From assembly GCA_030068145.1 (NCBI GenBank), contig JAPJBO010000010.1, positions 434,001 to 498,000 on the forward strand: DNA of 64,000 bases, written 5' to 3'. The notes under the pieces were generated by a model. The model was not told the DNA's origin, did no database searches, and saw only the letters and a list, made by a program, of their open reading frames with translations. The DNA comes from Diplonema papillatum (lineage: Eukaryota > Euglenozoa > Diplonemea > Diplonemida > Diplonemidae). Position numbers and translations under genes: made by a program. Of this stretch, positions 10,552 to 20,936 are shown piece after piece (within the stretch, counting starts at the first letter, position 1; every line of letters begins with the position of its first letter).

Positions 10552-11322
10552 TTCGCCGGACAGCTCTAGCAATCCAGGGAACACAGACCTACACCCTCGG
10601 CATCTGGACGCGCAGCTGTGAGCAGCTGGGACAGGCAGCCGGCACACGGCTAGATCGCCGCGCCTCTTAACGTGTACACGTGCCAACGTATCCGGCCGTA
10701 GAACCTGACCGATTGAACACAGTGCGGGTCGCGGAGAACTTCCTCATCGCGCCTTCGAACCATTTTACGCCCCCAGTCGCTCACGGTGACGACTTGGTCC
10801 GGATCCGTACTGGCCCTCGGGAGAGTGCGGCAGCCGCACTATGGGTGCCGTACGCGTTGCCATTTCGCCCGGCCGGGACCTGCTGGTTGAGGTCCTGCCC
10901 CACGTGGCCGGTACCGCAGAGGACGAAGAGCACGTGGTAACAGGCATAGCAGCTCTAACGTCATTTCCTTCTGCGGGAGACGACCTCTACCAGACAATAA
11001 CTGACCCTGCCTGGGGCGCCACCCGAAGCACTCGATAGCAAGAGGGGGGAGGGGTCCGAGAGCAATGTCGTCGGTGCAGTTCCCTTTCCCCCTAGGCGGC
11101 CGCCCCGACCTCGTGGGCTTCCCGGGAGGTAGCCTCTAGACCCTCTCTGGAGGCGGTGCTCTCCCATCGGAAACTCGCCCCTCCGAGCTGCCCGATGACC
11201 CAAGTCATCTTCCTCGTCCTTCCATTTTCTGGGGGTGGGTGGGTGGGAAAATCGAAGGATACTGTTTGGTACGCTTCGCTCCTGACGACGCTTGCACGAA
11301 ATTAGCTGACATTAAACTTCCA
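10552..11322. other. Spacer between the 356-bp duplicates
   Basis: GC-rich 771 bp. Short frames on both strands; none is recognised. Confidence 0.4.
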
Positions 11323-11678
11323 TTTAATTCTCCTTCCGTGCGGTTGCCTTCGGAGCCGTAGGCGCCGCTCCGGTGTGCGAATTAAACTCATGTTTAATGC
11401 GCTGTTCTACCAGACGGACCTCAGCTACGTTCCTTGGCCGGACCGCTGACGCTACGGGATCCTCGGTTGTGCCCCTTAGCTGGATTGCTAGCTCGATGGG
11501 ATGAGCTGGCCGGCGTGTGGGCACGGCACGGGCGAATGTGGCCGCCATATGGCGGCTGCGGTTGCGGGCCGGGCCGGCGCGACCGCGAGCAGACAGGCTG
11601 CGTGCGCGACCACCGTTAGCTGGCTTGCGCTGCCGTGGGCCCGATCGCGCCATTCACGCGGTACCATGGGATTGTCCC
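11323..11678. repeat. 356-bp duplicated block, copy 2
   Basis: Same length and about 99% identical to 10196-10551. The sequences diverge abruptly after GGGATTGTCCC, giving clean borders. It contains the palindromic TTAAACTCATGTTTAA, also present in copy 1. Confidence 0.85.
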
Positions 11679-11813
11679 AATGGCTCCTATCCCAATGGTC
11701 CTTTGCCAGCAGAGAAGAGCTGTCGGGGGGATGCGGACTGGAACGGTCTCCCCTCTTTTATTGCTGAGGTCACAAGCGCGGAAGCGCTGGTAAAACATTT
11801 TCACAGTTCTCCT

Positions 11814-12041
11814 TCAGCCAGCTTGCGAGCTCCTCTTCCACCACACCTTGCTCGAGGACACGCCTCCGCGAACCGCCGCGAACTTCAGTACACCTTCCCG
11901 AACCAACACCAGAAAGTCACTCGGCGTTACTAAGAGACCAAACCCAGCAGGATCAAAGAATGTCAGCTCACCTTCCTCATTCTTTCGGAATGGGACAGCA
12001 ATCCCGTCAAGCAGGAGAGACCCACCCCAAGACCCGAACAA
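11814..12041 (-). CDS. Possible ORF fragment (75 codons), unrecognised
   Basis: A short frame of unusually protein-like composition (hydrophobic residues alternating with charged ones, a central FFDPAGFG stretch). It lies on the same strand as, and downstream of, the Cys-rich frame at 12325-12621, and upstream of the 109-codon frame in the 356-bp block. The three could be exons or fragments of one minus-strand gene of the LTR-bounded block. No domain is recognised and this may be chance. Confidence 0.2.
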   Translation of the reverse strand: MFGSWGGSLLLDGIAVPFRKNEEGELTFFDPAGFGLLVTPSDFLVLVREGVLKFAAVRGGVSSSKVWWKRSSQAG

Positions 12042-12324
12042 GGGATAGGCAGACCCCTTCCAGGACTATCCATTCCAGGACCACACCCCCTCTCCGGGCT
12101 GGACGAAAGTACTTTGTATATTGCACGTGCGGACACATACCAGGTGCGCGCGCCGACGAAGGGGTCTGCTACCCTGAGCCACCGGGCTGGCGATCGTCGC
12201 ATCTTCCGGCGATGCAGATTATCGCCACAGATTCTTTGCATTCTAACCCAGACGATCTCTTCCCCTCACAGCCGCACACGGGCGCGAAAGAGTAGTAGTA
12301 GTAGTCGTAGTAGTATGTGTCATC

Positions 12325-12621
12325 CTACTCCGGGAACAAGTCAGGGAGAAGAACGGAGCAATCAACAAACGAGTGACTTAAGGCGGCCGCTTGAGCGGCG
12401 CCAATCTGAGCGCACACAGCAGCAGTGACGCGTCGGCAGTATTTGCACTTCAGGATGGGGCTGTCGTCATGAGCGTCGACGGCTAGCCAGTGTCGGCAGA
12501 GGGTGCAGTGGTCGGAGCAAGCTTGAACGTGGCCGTGGCATGTCGGTGCCGCACAAATGAGGTGGTCGATGTAGTTCAGCGCATTAACCTTGCGCATGCG
12601 CCGCGCAGCCTGCGAGATCAC
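12325..12621 (-). CDS. Possible Cys/His-rich ORF (98 codons), zinc-binding-like
   Basis: 98 residues with Cys at 23, 28, 35, 39, 42, 59, 62 and 70 and His at 20, 29, 31, 38, 44 and 51. This spacing could coordinate two zinc ions. I cannot match it to a named finger family. It lies inside the block bounded by the LTR-like repeats, so a gene fragment from a mobile element is possible. No homologous second copy is seen in the window. Confidence 0.3.
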   Translation of the reverse strand: MISQAARRMRKVNALNYIDHLICAAPTCHGHVQACSDHCTLCRHWLAVDAHDDSPILKCKYCRRVTAAVCAQIGAAQAAALSHSFVDCSVLLPDLFPE

Positions 12622-12786
12622 GCGCTTCCAGGGTCGACCGCATCCGGTCCCACGTGCCTTCGTACGTTCCCGCGTCTTCCGCGGCGGCGCGAAAGAAAAT
12701 AAAACAAATGCTACTGCGGCGGAGCTCTGTCGGCGGTTCGCTTGAGGGTAGCCACTCGAGGCAGAACACAGTAAATGGTGTCAAGC

Positions 12787-13123
12787 AGTGTCCCTCTTCC
12801 AAAGCAAGCGTATCGCAGTCAAAGAGGTGTTAGAGAGTGTCAAGCAGCGTACCTCTTCCAAAGCAGTCACGCCGAAGCGCGCTCACAGTCAATGGGTATG
12901 TAGAGAGTGCAAGCAGTGTCCCTCTTCCAAAGCAGTCACGCCGAAGCGCGCTCACGGTCAATGGGTATCCCAAAGCAGTCACGCCGAAGCTCGCTCACAG
13001 TCGATGGGTATGTAGAGAATGCCAAGCAGTGTCCCTCTTCCAAAGCAGTCACGCCGAAGCGCGCTCACGGTCAATGGGTATCCCAAAGCAGTCACGCCGA
13101 AGCGCGCTCACAGTCAATGGGTA
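12787..13123. repeat. Minisatellite, ~39-bp core x5 with longer composite units
   Basis: The core AAAGCAGTCACGCCGAAGCG, continuing to CAATGGGTA, occurs five times from about 12858 onward. It alternates with a GTGTCCCTCTTCC spacer, so the composite period is about 72-118 bp. Short frames in it simply translate the repeat. It ends exactly where the right LTR-like repeat begins. Confidence 0.9.
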
Positions 13124-13343
13124 TGGATAGGAGGACCTTCGTACAGCAGCGACTTCGGGGCGGAAGCAGCACACATGCAACTGCGTGTGTACTGGGAATA
13201 AAGGCTTCCGTGCATGGCGGAACTTTACTAGACAGTTTCTTGTGTTGAGGTCGGTTTATTCTTCGCTTGTTCGCACGAAAGGAGGGGATCGGGTCCTACT
13301 TCAGGATACGTTAAGTCCGGCTCCCGCAATCGTGGGAAGCGCA
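13124..13343 (+). repeat. LTR-like direct repeat, right copy
   Basis: 220-bp partner of 9976-10193, starting TGGATAGGAGG and ending GGGAAGCGCA. It contains an AATAAA hexamer (about 13197), which would suit a polyadenylation signal in an LTR. The divergence from the left copy means that, if the block is an LTR element, it is old, although the inner 356-bp duplication is recent. Confidence 0.55.
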
Positions 13344-15461
13344 CAAACTCGAGAGGTCTCGTCAACTATTCCTTGCAGTTTTAGCACTTTCAAGAAGAAA
13401 ATCAAAGCATGGGGCGCCTTGAGTGCGGTAGGGTCGTGGGGCGGAGCGGACGGATGTGTGCGGACTGCACCTCGAAACTCTGCTTGGTGTGGGGTGGTCC
13501 AACATGCTCTTGCCTTCCTCCGAGCGAGCTCTTCTTTGCCTTCCCCTTTTTCGTCTACTTTTGCGCCTCGCCTTGCCGGTGAACGGGCCGGCTGGTTCTG
13601 GGCCCTCAGCTCGGCTCTTGCTCGCTGGCACGCCACGGCTTAGCGATGCTATGCGGTCAGCTGTGGTAGATGGCTTGAGCCGGGTCAGAGTGCCCGTCGA
13701 CGCAAGAAGCTCTTTGCTGGTTTGCTGCCGCACCCTTGATTGACTTTCGCTGGACACAAGCACGCGGTGATTGAGAACTTATTCGGTTGGCCGGAAGAAC
13801 AGTGAGAGACGCAATTGGGTGATTTTCGTTGTCGTGTGTGGTACAACGAGAACGGGATGGAACGGGGGCAGGGCAAGAAAGAAAGGGTGAGAGGAACACG
13901 GAGTGCGTGTGTGGGTGGGTGCGTGTGTGTAAGGAGCAGCTAATCGAACAACGTCCAGGGGCGCAGAACGTTTGCTGCTTCGGGCCACAGAGTCCCGTCT
14001 TCGCTTCTTCGGGCTCCTTGTTGCGGGGTTCTCTGCAGCAACGAGCCACTCCCCCGAGGGGGGGAAACAAGGATGGCAATAATAAAATACACTTGTATTT
14101 TATTCATTGTATTTTATTGTAGTTTATTCTGGAGAAACTGAATTTAATACAAGTCTGTCCTGATTTGCCCTGGTGCCACACCATGGATTCTACAGTGCTG
14201 CGCCCGCTTTTTTTTTTTGCAGGAGTTGGATGATGACGAGAAGCAACTTCTGTCAGGGTCTGTATTTTATTCTGTACTTTATTGTATTCTATTGTATTTT
14301 ATTATTGGCCTTGTATTTAATTATTTGGCCCTTGTATTATACCATCCTTGGCCCCGGGGAAATGGGGGTCCTTGCGGCTGACCGGCCTTTCCGGGATGGC
14401 GGTGTGGTGGCTGAGTTCTGCATCGGGGCTATTGCCGGCGTTTGGGAGTCAGAACAACCACTTGTTGAAAAACGCATACGCCCCGGCGCCCAAACCCAGT
14501 TAACAACTAGCCTGCTGTTTCCGATGGAATGCAAGCACAGTTCCTCCTTTGGTGGGGGGGAGACTCTGCTCTTGCGGCCGTCACAATTTTGCTGCACACG
14601 TTGTTCGGCTTTCTGACTGTACGGCTCGATTATGTCTTTTGAGTTGCGATAAACCTATTTGTGTAGTGGTGTGACGGGAGAGGTAGGGGTGCAGGGGGAC
14701 ACACTATGTCCAAGGGAAACAATGAAGGTGTTTTTGTTGTGTTGATCTGTTGTTTTCCCCCAGTTCTGCATTGAATAAGAAGGGGGAAAGGCTGGAGGCG
14801 TACTTCAGAAAGAGAGCGAGAGAGAGAGAGAACACAAAACAAAAAGAGATTCCGTGCCGGGCCGTGCCGGGCTGGCTAGTCTCGGACCGGGTTCTCTGGG
14901 GGGGTTTGTCACGCCTTAGCAGTCCCAGGGCCCGGTCCCACCCTCCTGTCATTTTTTCGTGTTCTCGTTGTCATCGCTATCGCGCTGACTTTCCGAGAGA
15001 GAGAGAACGCGGTAAGACAATCGACTGTAAGGTTGCGGGTCTACAGCGCTGATCTCTCCGCGAGGGCGAAAGAGAGAGTCAGGCTCGAAAACCGTTTAGT
15101 TCCTTCCTACGTTGCGTACGCTCTTGTACCTCATGTCGAAGAAGATACAACCCCCGATAATACTCATACCATGCCGTGATAGAGCATCTCTCTCTCGCCT
15201 TCTCTCACACATTCACTCTCCTGCCACAAGGCCCAGGTTTAAGGGGTAGAAAGAAAACGTACAACCCCTCGCCTGCAAGCCGCCCAAAAAAAAACAAAAA
15301 GACAGGCTACAATCTGGCCGGGTGCACGTGCTGCGGTCCGCTGCACGGACTTCAGGGTGGAGCCTGAAGGCACACAGGACAGCCATTCGAGTCTGGTTTC
15401 AGGTGGGTTGTCGGTAATTTCGCCACGCGACTCTCACAGGTCCTGACTTTTTGACCGGGCA
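13344..15461. other. Intergenic; AT-rich tract and microsatellites
   Basis: A strikingly T-rich TATTTTATTGTA-type tract covers about 14080-14340. A GA microsatellite lies at 14808-14832. Frames of 130-150 codons (13362-13763 -, 13657-14079 -, 14173-14616 +) lack domains and overlap each other. No gene is called. Confidence 0.5.
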
Positions 15462-15656
15462 GAAATACTCGAGGGGCTGCCTTGTGCTTACTTCGAAGGA
15501 GGCTAGAGGGAAGAGACAATACAACTACAAAGTGGGCCTTTTTTTGCTGAACGCTTACGCCCGCCACTGAACCCAGATTCACCTGTGGTTCGTGTGGGCT
15601 ACAGCACATTTACCTCCTTTGATCCTTTGCAGCTGGCAGTCTCCTCAAGTATTTCC
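15462..15656. mobile_element. MITE, family C, ~195 bp
   Basis: Left end AGAAATACTCGAGGGGCTGC and inverted right end (GCAGTCTCCTCAAGTATTTCC minus one base) bound a non-coding interior. It closely matches 61000-61187. Other copies are at 50340-50637 and 61893-62086. The ends resemble those of family B, so B and C probably used the same transposase. Confidence 0.78.
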
Positions 15657-17343
15657 TACAAAGCAGGTGCTCATACAAAAAAAGTAAGGACTCGCACAGA
15701 CTCGTCCCGACATTGAAGAACAAGCTGAACGGCCACTGCACCACACGCACTGGCCCCATTCTGCATCGTGTTTCTCCTCGAGCCACGGACATGCGGACCA
15801 CGATCAAAGTGGAACCTGGGTGTCTAGGATGAGGGGGGAGTGACACATTGTTTCCAATTCTTGCACTGCCGCACCCTCCGACCGTTTTCCGCGGATGTCC
15901 CGTTTCAAGTTGCTGCGGCGGCGACACCCGTGGCCACGTCCGCCAAAAGATAGTACGTTCAGGGTGGGGGGTGTCCCTGCGACAAGTTGTGTCGCAGGGA
16001 CCTACCGCCCCCCATGGGGGATGGTTTGCCTTCTTGCTTGGCAGGTTCTATGCCGTGCTGGATGCTGCTTGGTCTCATGCTTCTAGAAAGTTAGAGCTCT
16101 TTTTTTGCTTGCCGGAGGGATACGAAGGCCGGCGAGACGTTCACCCTGCCCGATGGAGGAGAAACGGTGCCGCTTAGGTAAGGTCGTTTGGTCATCTGCT
16201 AGCCCCCCAGGGAACCATCCCTCAGGATAGCTAGAACCAAAACAGGAGTTACGCCAGGTAAAGCGAATGACTTGGGGAAGGAGGCATTGGGAAAATCGCT
16301 TCCTCGACCTATTCTCAAACTTTTTGGGCGTGAGCTCGGGGTTACTTCATTGAACCCTGACGTAGAATCCTGGTTCCAAGTGGGCCACTGCTGGAAAGCA
16401 GGACTGGCGGCGCGGGATGAACCGAGAGCTGACTTAAGGTGTCCGAGTGATCGCTCATCAGATCCCACAAAGGGGGTCGGTTCATCTTGACAGCAGGACG
16501 GTGGCCATGGAAGTCCCTCCACCTACCAAGCAGCTCCGAGGAGGCACCAACGTGTTCGTTCGCGCGCGCGGTGCGCTGAGAACACCTGACGCTGGGAGCG
16601 CCGTGCGACCACTTCCGAATGGCCGATCTTATCATTCAGAATGGCCGATCTTTTCGTTTAGAGTTGCCGATCTCGTACCAGCAATGCGTTATGAACGCAA
16701 AAGGGGACACGACCCAGAACCCGGGCTAAGTAGTATGGGCCTCGTGTGATGGGCCTTCTTCGGAAGGACCCACGCACTCAAAGCTCGACCTATACGAGCT
16801 TTCCACACTGCAAATAAGTCGGGAACACAGGGGCTGCTGAAACGAAGTGCCAAATCCTGTTGTGGAGGCCGATTTGTGGCTTCCTGGATAAAACGCACCC
16901 CCGCGGCAAAAAGACGGACCCGATGCAAACAACGCCAATGAGTGCGTTGCGAACCCGGGCACGAAATAAGGACACCGTTGCTTAGCTGCTTCCGATGGGT
17001 TGATTTCATGTCGGGGGGCTTGCAAGTGGTTGCATTCAATAGTTTTGTAGTGGTATTTTCGTTCTCGTGTTCAATCACGAACCTGGCACTAAAAAGGCAA
17101 AATATCAAAAAAACCGGTAGTAAAGGCTGTGCATTCAATCAAGAAAATGATCAAAACGCGCTTTTTTTGCGTACTTATTTTCCTTCTGTTTTCGCGCGAA
17201 ATCGGGTATTATAGTTGTATTGGGGGTTCGAGAGGGGGGGGCGAACGGGCCGACACGTTCTTCTTTCCGCCTGCCTTATTTCGTGTTCACGACGGCCAGG
17301 CAATCGCGCTCCTTTGTGTTTGTCTTCTGTTTCTGTTTGTTGA
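15657..17343. other. Intergenic with a strong hairpin
   Basis: Contains the hairpin at 15973-16001 and three spaced GCCGATCT motifs at 16620-16675. No gene recognised. Confidence 0.45.
15973..16001. repeat. Perfect 12-bp hairpin
   Basis: GTCCCTGCGACA at 15973-15984 is followed by a 5-base loop and its exact complement at 15990-16001. The stem is GC-rich. No adjacent gene suggests a function. Confidence 0.85.
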
Positions 17344-17600
17344 GAAATACTCGACGTAGCTGCTTTGACTCCGAATGGAAGTGAAGAAAGGTAGAGGGGC
17401 AAATACCCTAAAAACATAATCTGTTTTGTTCTTCGCTTACACCACCGTGTATTTAACTCAGAACCGTTTCCCTGTTGTGTTTGTGTCTTGTCGTGTAGGG
17501 GTAGACCCGCATGACCTCACGTCCGTTCAACACGTGGTTCGGTAGTTACAGCACTTGCGATCCCTTCGTTCTTTGTCTGGCAGCTTCGTCGAGCATTTCC
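17344..17600. mobile_element. MITE, family B, ~257 bp
   Basis: Left end GAAATACTCGACGTAGCTGC; right end GCAGCTTCGTCGAGCATTTC is its near-perfect inverse. The interior contains CACCACCGTGT and CAACACGTGGTTCGGTAG, shared with copies at 36068, 51063 and 54621 and inverted copies near 60865 and 61222-61498. Non-coding. Confidence 0.82.
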
Positions 17601-17902
17601 CTCCGAGCTGGCGCTTAATAAGCGGCTTATGAAAAAGAAAAAGACCAACTGGCGGTGGGTGGAAGTAGCAAGCTTTTGGGGCGTTCAGCAGCTTGCATGA
17701 GACCGGCACATCGTCGTAAGCACGTAATGGAAAAGTCGCCAGGTGCTTCGGCGAATGCGGTGCTCAGTAGCTTTCTTGTTTTGTTTCTTAACGTTTCGGT
17801 ATCAACAATTTCACTATCAGCGCAGTCTCGTACTTTCAGTGGCGGCAAGGTAATAGACCCTTTGGAAACAATACGCTCCGCGCTGGACTTACCTGTCGTT
17901 TT

Positions 17903-18140
17903 TAGTGAAAATTCGCTTGAAACTCCGGGGTTTTAAAGTCTCCGGGTGACCTTCGTCGTTAGGGAAGATATTCTTTGTGCTCTGCGTTTCGTAAGAATGG
18001 TGGTTACACGAGGTAAGAGGATCGGTGGGTACCTTGGTTGTTGGTCATTGGTGGTTTCGGCCATTGTCCACATACCTTACTTACGGTAGGCCCTCCTCAG
18101 TATGGTGCCGCAGTAGGTGACTGTCTGTCTTCTTGGTACC
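17903..18140. repeat. Dispersed repeat, family E
   Basis: About 240 bp, beginning AGTGAAAATTCGCTTGAAAC and running through GGTTTCGGCCATTGTCCACA. It matches 25074-25275 throughout. Fragments of its left end lie at 2357-2415, 28362-28412, 33950-34014 and 36935-36960. A family C right end follows at about 18180-18232. No inverted termini seen. Confidence 0.75.
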
Positions 18141-18915
18141 GTCTGACCTTCTCTTTTCGTGCGGGTACGCAGTCCGTTCTTTACTTTTCACAACTGGCAG
18201 CCACCTCAAGTATTTCCTGCAAAGTAGGTGCTTAATTAAGAAAGAAGAAAAACGAAGGAGGAATAGATGGCGGGCAAGACGGAACGCCTGCGGGGTAATC
18301 CTTTTGGCTGTTGGCTTTGGTTTCGCATCGCGAGATTGTTGAACATTCAATGAGGGGGAGAAAACGTGCGGTTTTGCTCTTTTTTTTTGTCGCATTTCGC
18401 AGGACGGGGTGAAATGGAAACCCCGAAAAGAAGAAACTTTTCCGTTCTCGCGCTAAGCAGCGAGCCCAGAGGACGAGAAGAGTCCTTAAAAAAGATGCCA
18501 CTCCTTTTCCAGGTTTATCTTAAATTTTTTGCAACCGTCGTACTTTTTTGCTACCCGACCCGGTAGCTTGATTTGAATCCCCGATAGAAAGGGCTCGTCA
18601 GAAAGACGAGGAGAGAAGAGGCACCAATGCATATTTGAAACGTTCGGGACGAGTTGAAGAGATAATAAATGCACGAGCAAAGAGGTGATCGCAAGACGCG
18701 CCAGACTCATTAGTGATCGATCCAAACCAGCAGAAACTGAGTTCTTCAGTAGACCGGAGTCTACGTAGAATGGATGCAACAGTAAGGAATCGGATTACGC
18801 GTACGCGGCAGGAAGTCAGAAAACTAACTGAAGCGGATCTCCCGCTTCGCGATTCGCTTTGACAAACGCAAACAAAGGCAAATGGACGCAGTCACCTTGC
18901 TCGTATTAATACGTC
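18141..18915. other. 3' flank of gene 2
   Basis: Holds the family C right-end fragment (18180-18232) and unremarkable AT-rich sequence. Nothing marks the polyadenylation site with confidence. Confidence 0.4.
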
Positions 18916-20613
18916 CTAGTACAGCAACGGCTCGCCGTCGTCTTTCGAGAACACGTTTTCCGGGTCGTATTCTTTCTTCAAGTTGCGAAGTTTGTGGAAG
19001 ACGTAAGCCTCCGGGTACAGGTCGCGCGGGCCCGTCACCATGTAGTCAGCGTAGTTCTTGTAGTACACGTGCGAGATCGGCTTGAGGTGCTTTTCGTTGA
19101 ACTCGATCACGTCTTCCTGAATGTTCGTCCACGGGTCGCTCGCGTTCAACCTCCAGCGGCAGTATTCGATGACGGTCCACGCCGACCGCGTGCTCATCGA
19201 TCCCGCCGACCAGTGCGGGTCGTTGTAGTGTGCCGCCCCGCCCCACTTCTCGATGGCGAAGTACGGGATCTCCTGCACCGCTTGCCAGTTTTGGGGCTGG
19301 ACCATGTCGAACGTGCGCTGCGCAATCGCGTCCAGCCAGGCATCATTCCCGCAGACGTCGGACTTCCTCATAATGGCCTTCGACGAGCAGGTGCCCGCAG
19401 ACCCCAGGCTCGACGGCTGCATGCTCGACTGGTACTTGGTGTCGTAATCAATAATTTTGAGCGTGTTGGTGACAGGCGCGGATCTGGCCGACGCGATGAA
19501 CTTGTTGATTTCCACCATGGCCTCCGCGAAGGCTGCATCCTTGTCGCCGTCGTTCTCCGGAACGTACGTCAGTGAGAACTGCACCGTGGGCGGAAGGCCG
19601 CTGAGAACGTCCGTGAACGGGAGAACTCGGGACCACACCTGCAGCCTCGAGCTCTCTTTAGTGTCGTCGTAGGCTTCTCCGAAGTACTGGCACGACGCGT
19701 TGAACATCAGCCGGGCGTCTTCGACGGTGTGGATGGCAAAGTTGAGTCCTCCGCTGACAATGTACTTCGGCTTTGGAAGCATCTTAAACCACATCATGGT
19801 GACAACTCCGAAACCAGCGTGTCCCGATCCTTTCATAGCCCAAAGCAGTCTCTTGTCCTTCGGGTTGCTCTCCTCAAAGGCATACTCTGACAAGGCTGCT
19901 TCGTCGTCATCAGAGAAGACTCGTACGACTGAGCCGTCTGCCAACACCACCTCGACACCCACCAAGTGGTCTGCAGTGAATCCGTACATGCGTGTCATGG
20001 CTCCCATGCCACCTCCCAGCACGTGTCCGGACATGCCAATGGTACCACTGCTGCCGTGCGGTAGCATGAAGTCAGAGCCTTTGTACGCGCGAACTGTGTC
20101 TCCGATGGTGATGCCCGCCTGGGCGACGAGGTACGTGTCGCTGCTCCCGTCGGGCTTCACCATCTCGACGTCTTTCATCTCCAAAACGGAGATGACCGCG
20201 CATTGGTGGCAAGAGCTCGCGCACGACTCGCTGTGGCCGCCGCTGCGCGTCGTGAAGGCGATGTTGAAGTACTTGAACAGCTTCACCGCCTTCGCGACGT
20301 CGTCGGTGGACCGTGCGGCCACGATCACCGACGGTTTCTTCCAAACGCAGTCCCCTGTCACCACAGACTGCGCGCCTTCGTAGGTCAAACCAGCCAGCGC
20401 GGACCTGTCTAAGCGGCAGTTGAAGTCGTTGCTGACCGGGAACCCGAAGCAGCACTTCTTGTCCGGCATGAGGACCTTCCCGTCGAATCCCCAGTCGAAC
20501 AAGCACAGCGACGACGCCCACAACGGCGAATCCGGGTCCAGATGGTAGTAGAACCACGCGTCCGCCTCGGTGGCGAAGCTTACCAGAATGACGGCCAACA
20601 TAACGGCGCGCAT
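18916..20613 (-). CDS. Secreted FAD-linked oxidase, BBE/hexose-oxidase-like (gene 2)
   Basis: 565 residues. The frame stays open to 20898, but I take Met at 20613 because it starts directly at the signal peptide (hydrophobic 1-14, likely cleavage after ADA at 19), as in the paralogues. Mets at 20622 and 20625 are alternatives. The leader further up translates a GGGGATAG minisatellite. FAD_binding_4 about 90-230: RSGGH 123-127 (probable 8-alpha-histidyl FAD at His127), Cys-rich C131-x3-C135-x2-C138, glycine loop GTIGMSGH then GGG at 190-202. The position that holds the second flavin anchor (Cys) in BBE and hexose oxidase is Ser here. BBE region 517-556. Intronless, with GC-rich third positions, unlike the AT-richer flanks. 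A ~290-bp part of the 3' half is almost identical to gene 3, suggesting gene conversion. Likely an extracellular carbohydrate or alcohol oxidase; substrate unknown. Confidence 0.93.
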   Translation of the reverse strand: MRAVMLAVILVSFATEADAWFYYHLDPDSPLWASSLCLFDWGFDGKVLMPDKKCCFGFPVSNDFNCRLDRSALAGLTYEGAQSVVTGDCVWKKPSVIVAARSTDDVAKAVKLFKYFNIAFTTRSGGHSESCASSCHQCAVISVLEMKDVEMVKPDGSSDTYLVAQAGITIGDTVRAYKGSDFMLPHGSSGTIGMSGHVLGGGMGAMTRMYGFTADHLVGVEVVLADGSVVRVFSDDDEAALSEYAFEESNPKDKRLLWAMKGSGHAGFGVVTMMWFKMLPKPKYIVSGGLNFAIHTVEDARLMFNASCQYFGEAYDDTKESSRLQVWSRVLPFTDVLSGLPPTVQFSLTYVPENDGDKDAAFAEAMVEINKFIASARSAPVTNTLKIIDYDTKYQSSMQPSSLGSAGTCSSKAIMRKSDVCGNDAWLDAIAQRTFDMVQPQNWQAVQEIPYFAIEKWGGAAHYNDPHWSAGSMSTRSAWTVIEYCRWRLNASDPWTNIQEDVIEFNEKHLKPISHVYYKNYADYMVTGPRDLYPEAYVFHKLRNLKKEYDPENVFSKDDGEPLLY

Positions 20614-20936
20614 CGCTGTCATCATTTCTGCGGCTTCTTCTTTTTGTTTGTGTGCCTTTTCTCTTAACCTAACAGTCGGACATGCAAACGTTTTCCGGCC
20701 GGGATCCCTTGGCTTGTCTTTGCATTTGGGTCGTGACCCTGGGGCACGCGGGCCGACTATTTCGAGACCTTTTCTGAGGATTATTGTGGTTTGAAGGTTC
20801 GTTGTTTTAGAGTCGCCGGTTGACCATTGGGGGCTGGGAGTCGGGTAGTGAAGGGGATAGGGAAGGGGATAGTGAAGGGGATAGACATATTCGCGCACAC
20901 TTTAACTATGGCTAGCCAGGTTTGTGGCTAACCCTT
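20614..20936. repeat. Gene 2 leader with short minisatellite and family D repeat
   Basis: Three copies of GGGGATAG in a GAAGGGGATAG context lie at about 20845-20884. Family D begins near 20779 (TTATTGTGGTTTGAAGG) and ends near 20935 (CGGCTAGCCA-like right part). The same left and right parts occur at 38087-38203. The leader is in frame with gene 2 but its translation is a low-complexity repeat. Confidence 0.6.

Noticed and set aside
12787..13123. CRISPR-like spacing of a ~39-bp repeat
   Set aside because: Intervening segments are themselves repeated and vary in length, the context is eukaryotic and no cas gene exists. It is a minisatellite.
9976..13343. Complete LTR retrotransposon
   Set aside because: No gag, protease, integrase or RT sequence, no clear primer-binding site or polypurine tract, and flanking five bases do not match exactly. 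Kept only as LTR-like repeats.
18560..18625. tRNA-like TTTGAATCCCC motif
   Set aside because: No acceptor stem or anticodon arm could be paired around it.
20614..20898. N-terminal extension of gene 2 to the upstream Met at 20898
   Set aside because: It translates a GGGGATAG minisatellite and family D sequence and would bury the signal peptide that all paralogues place at the N-terminus.
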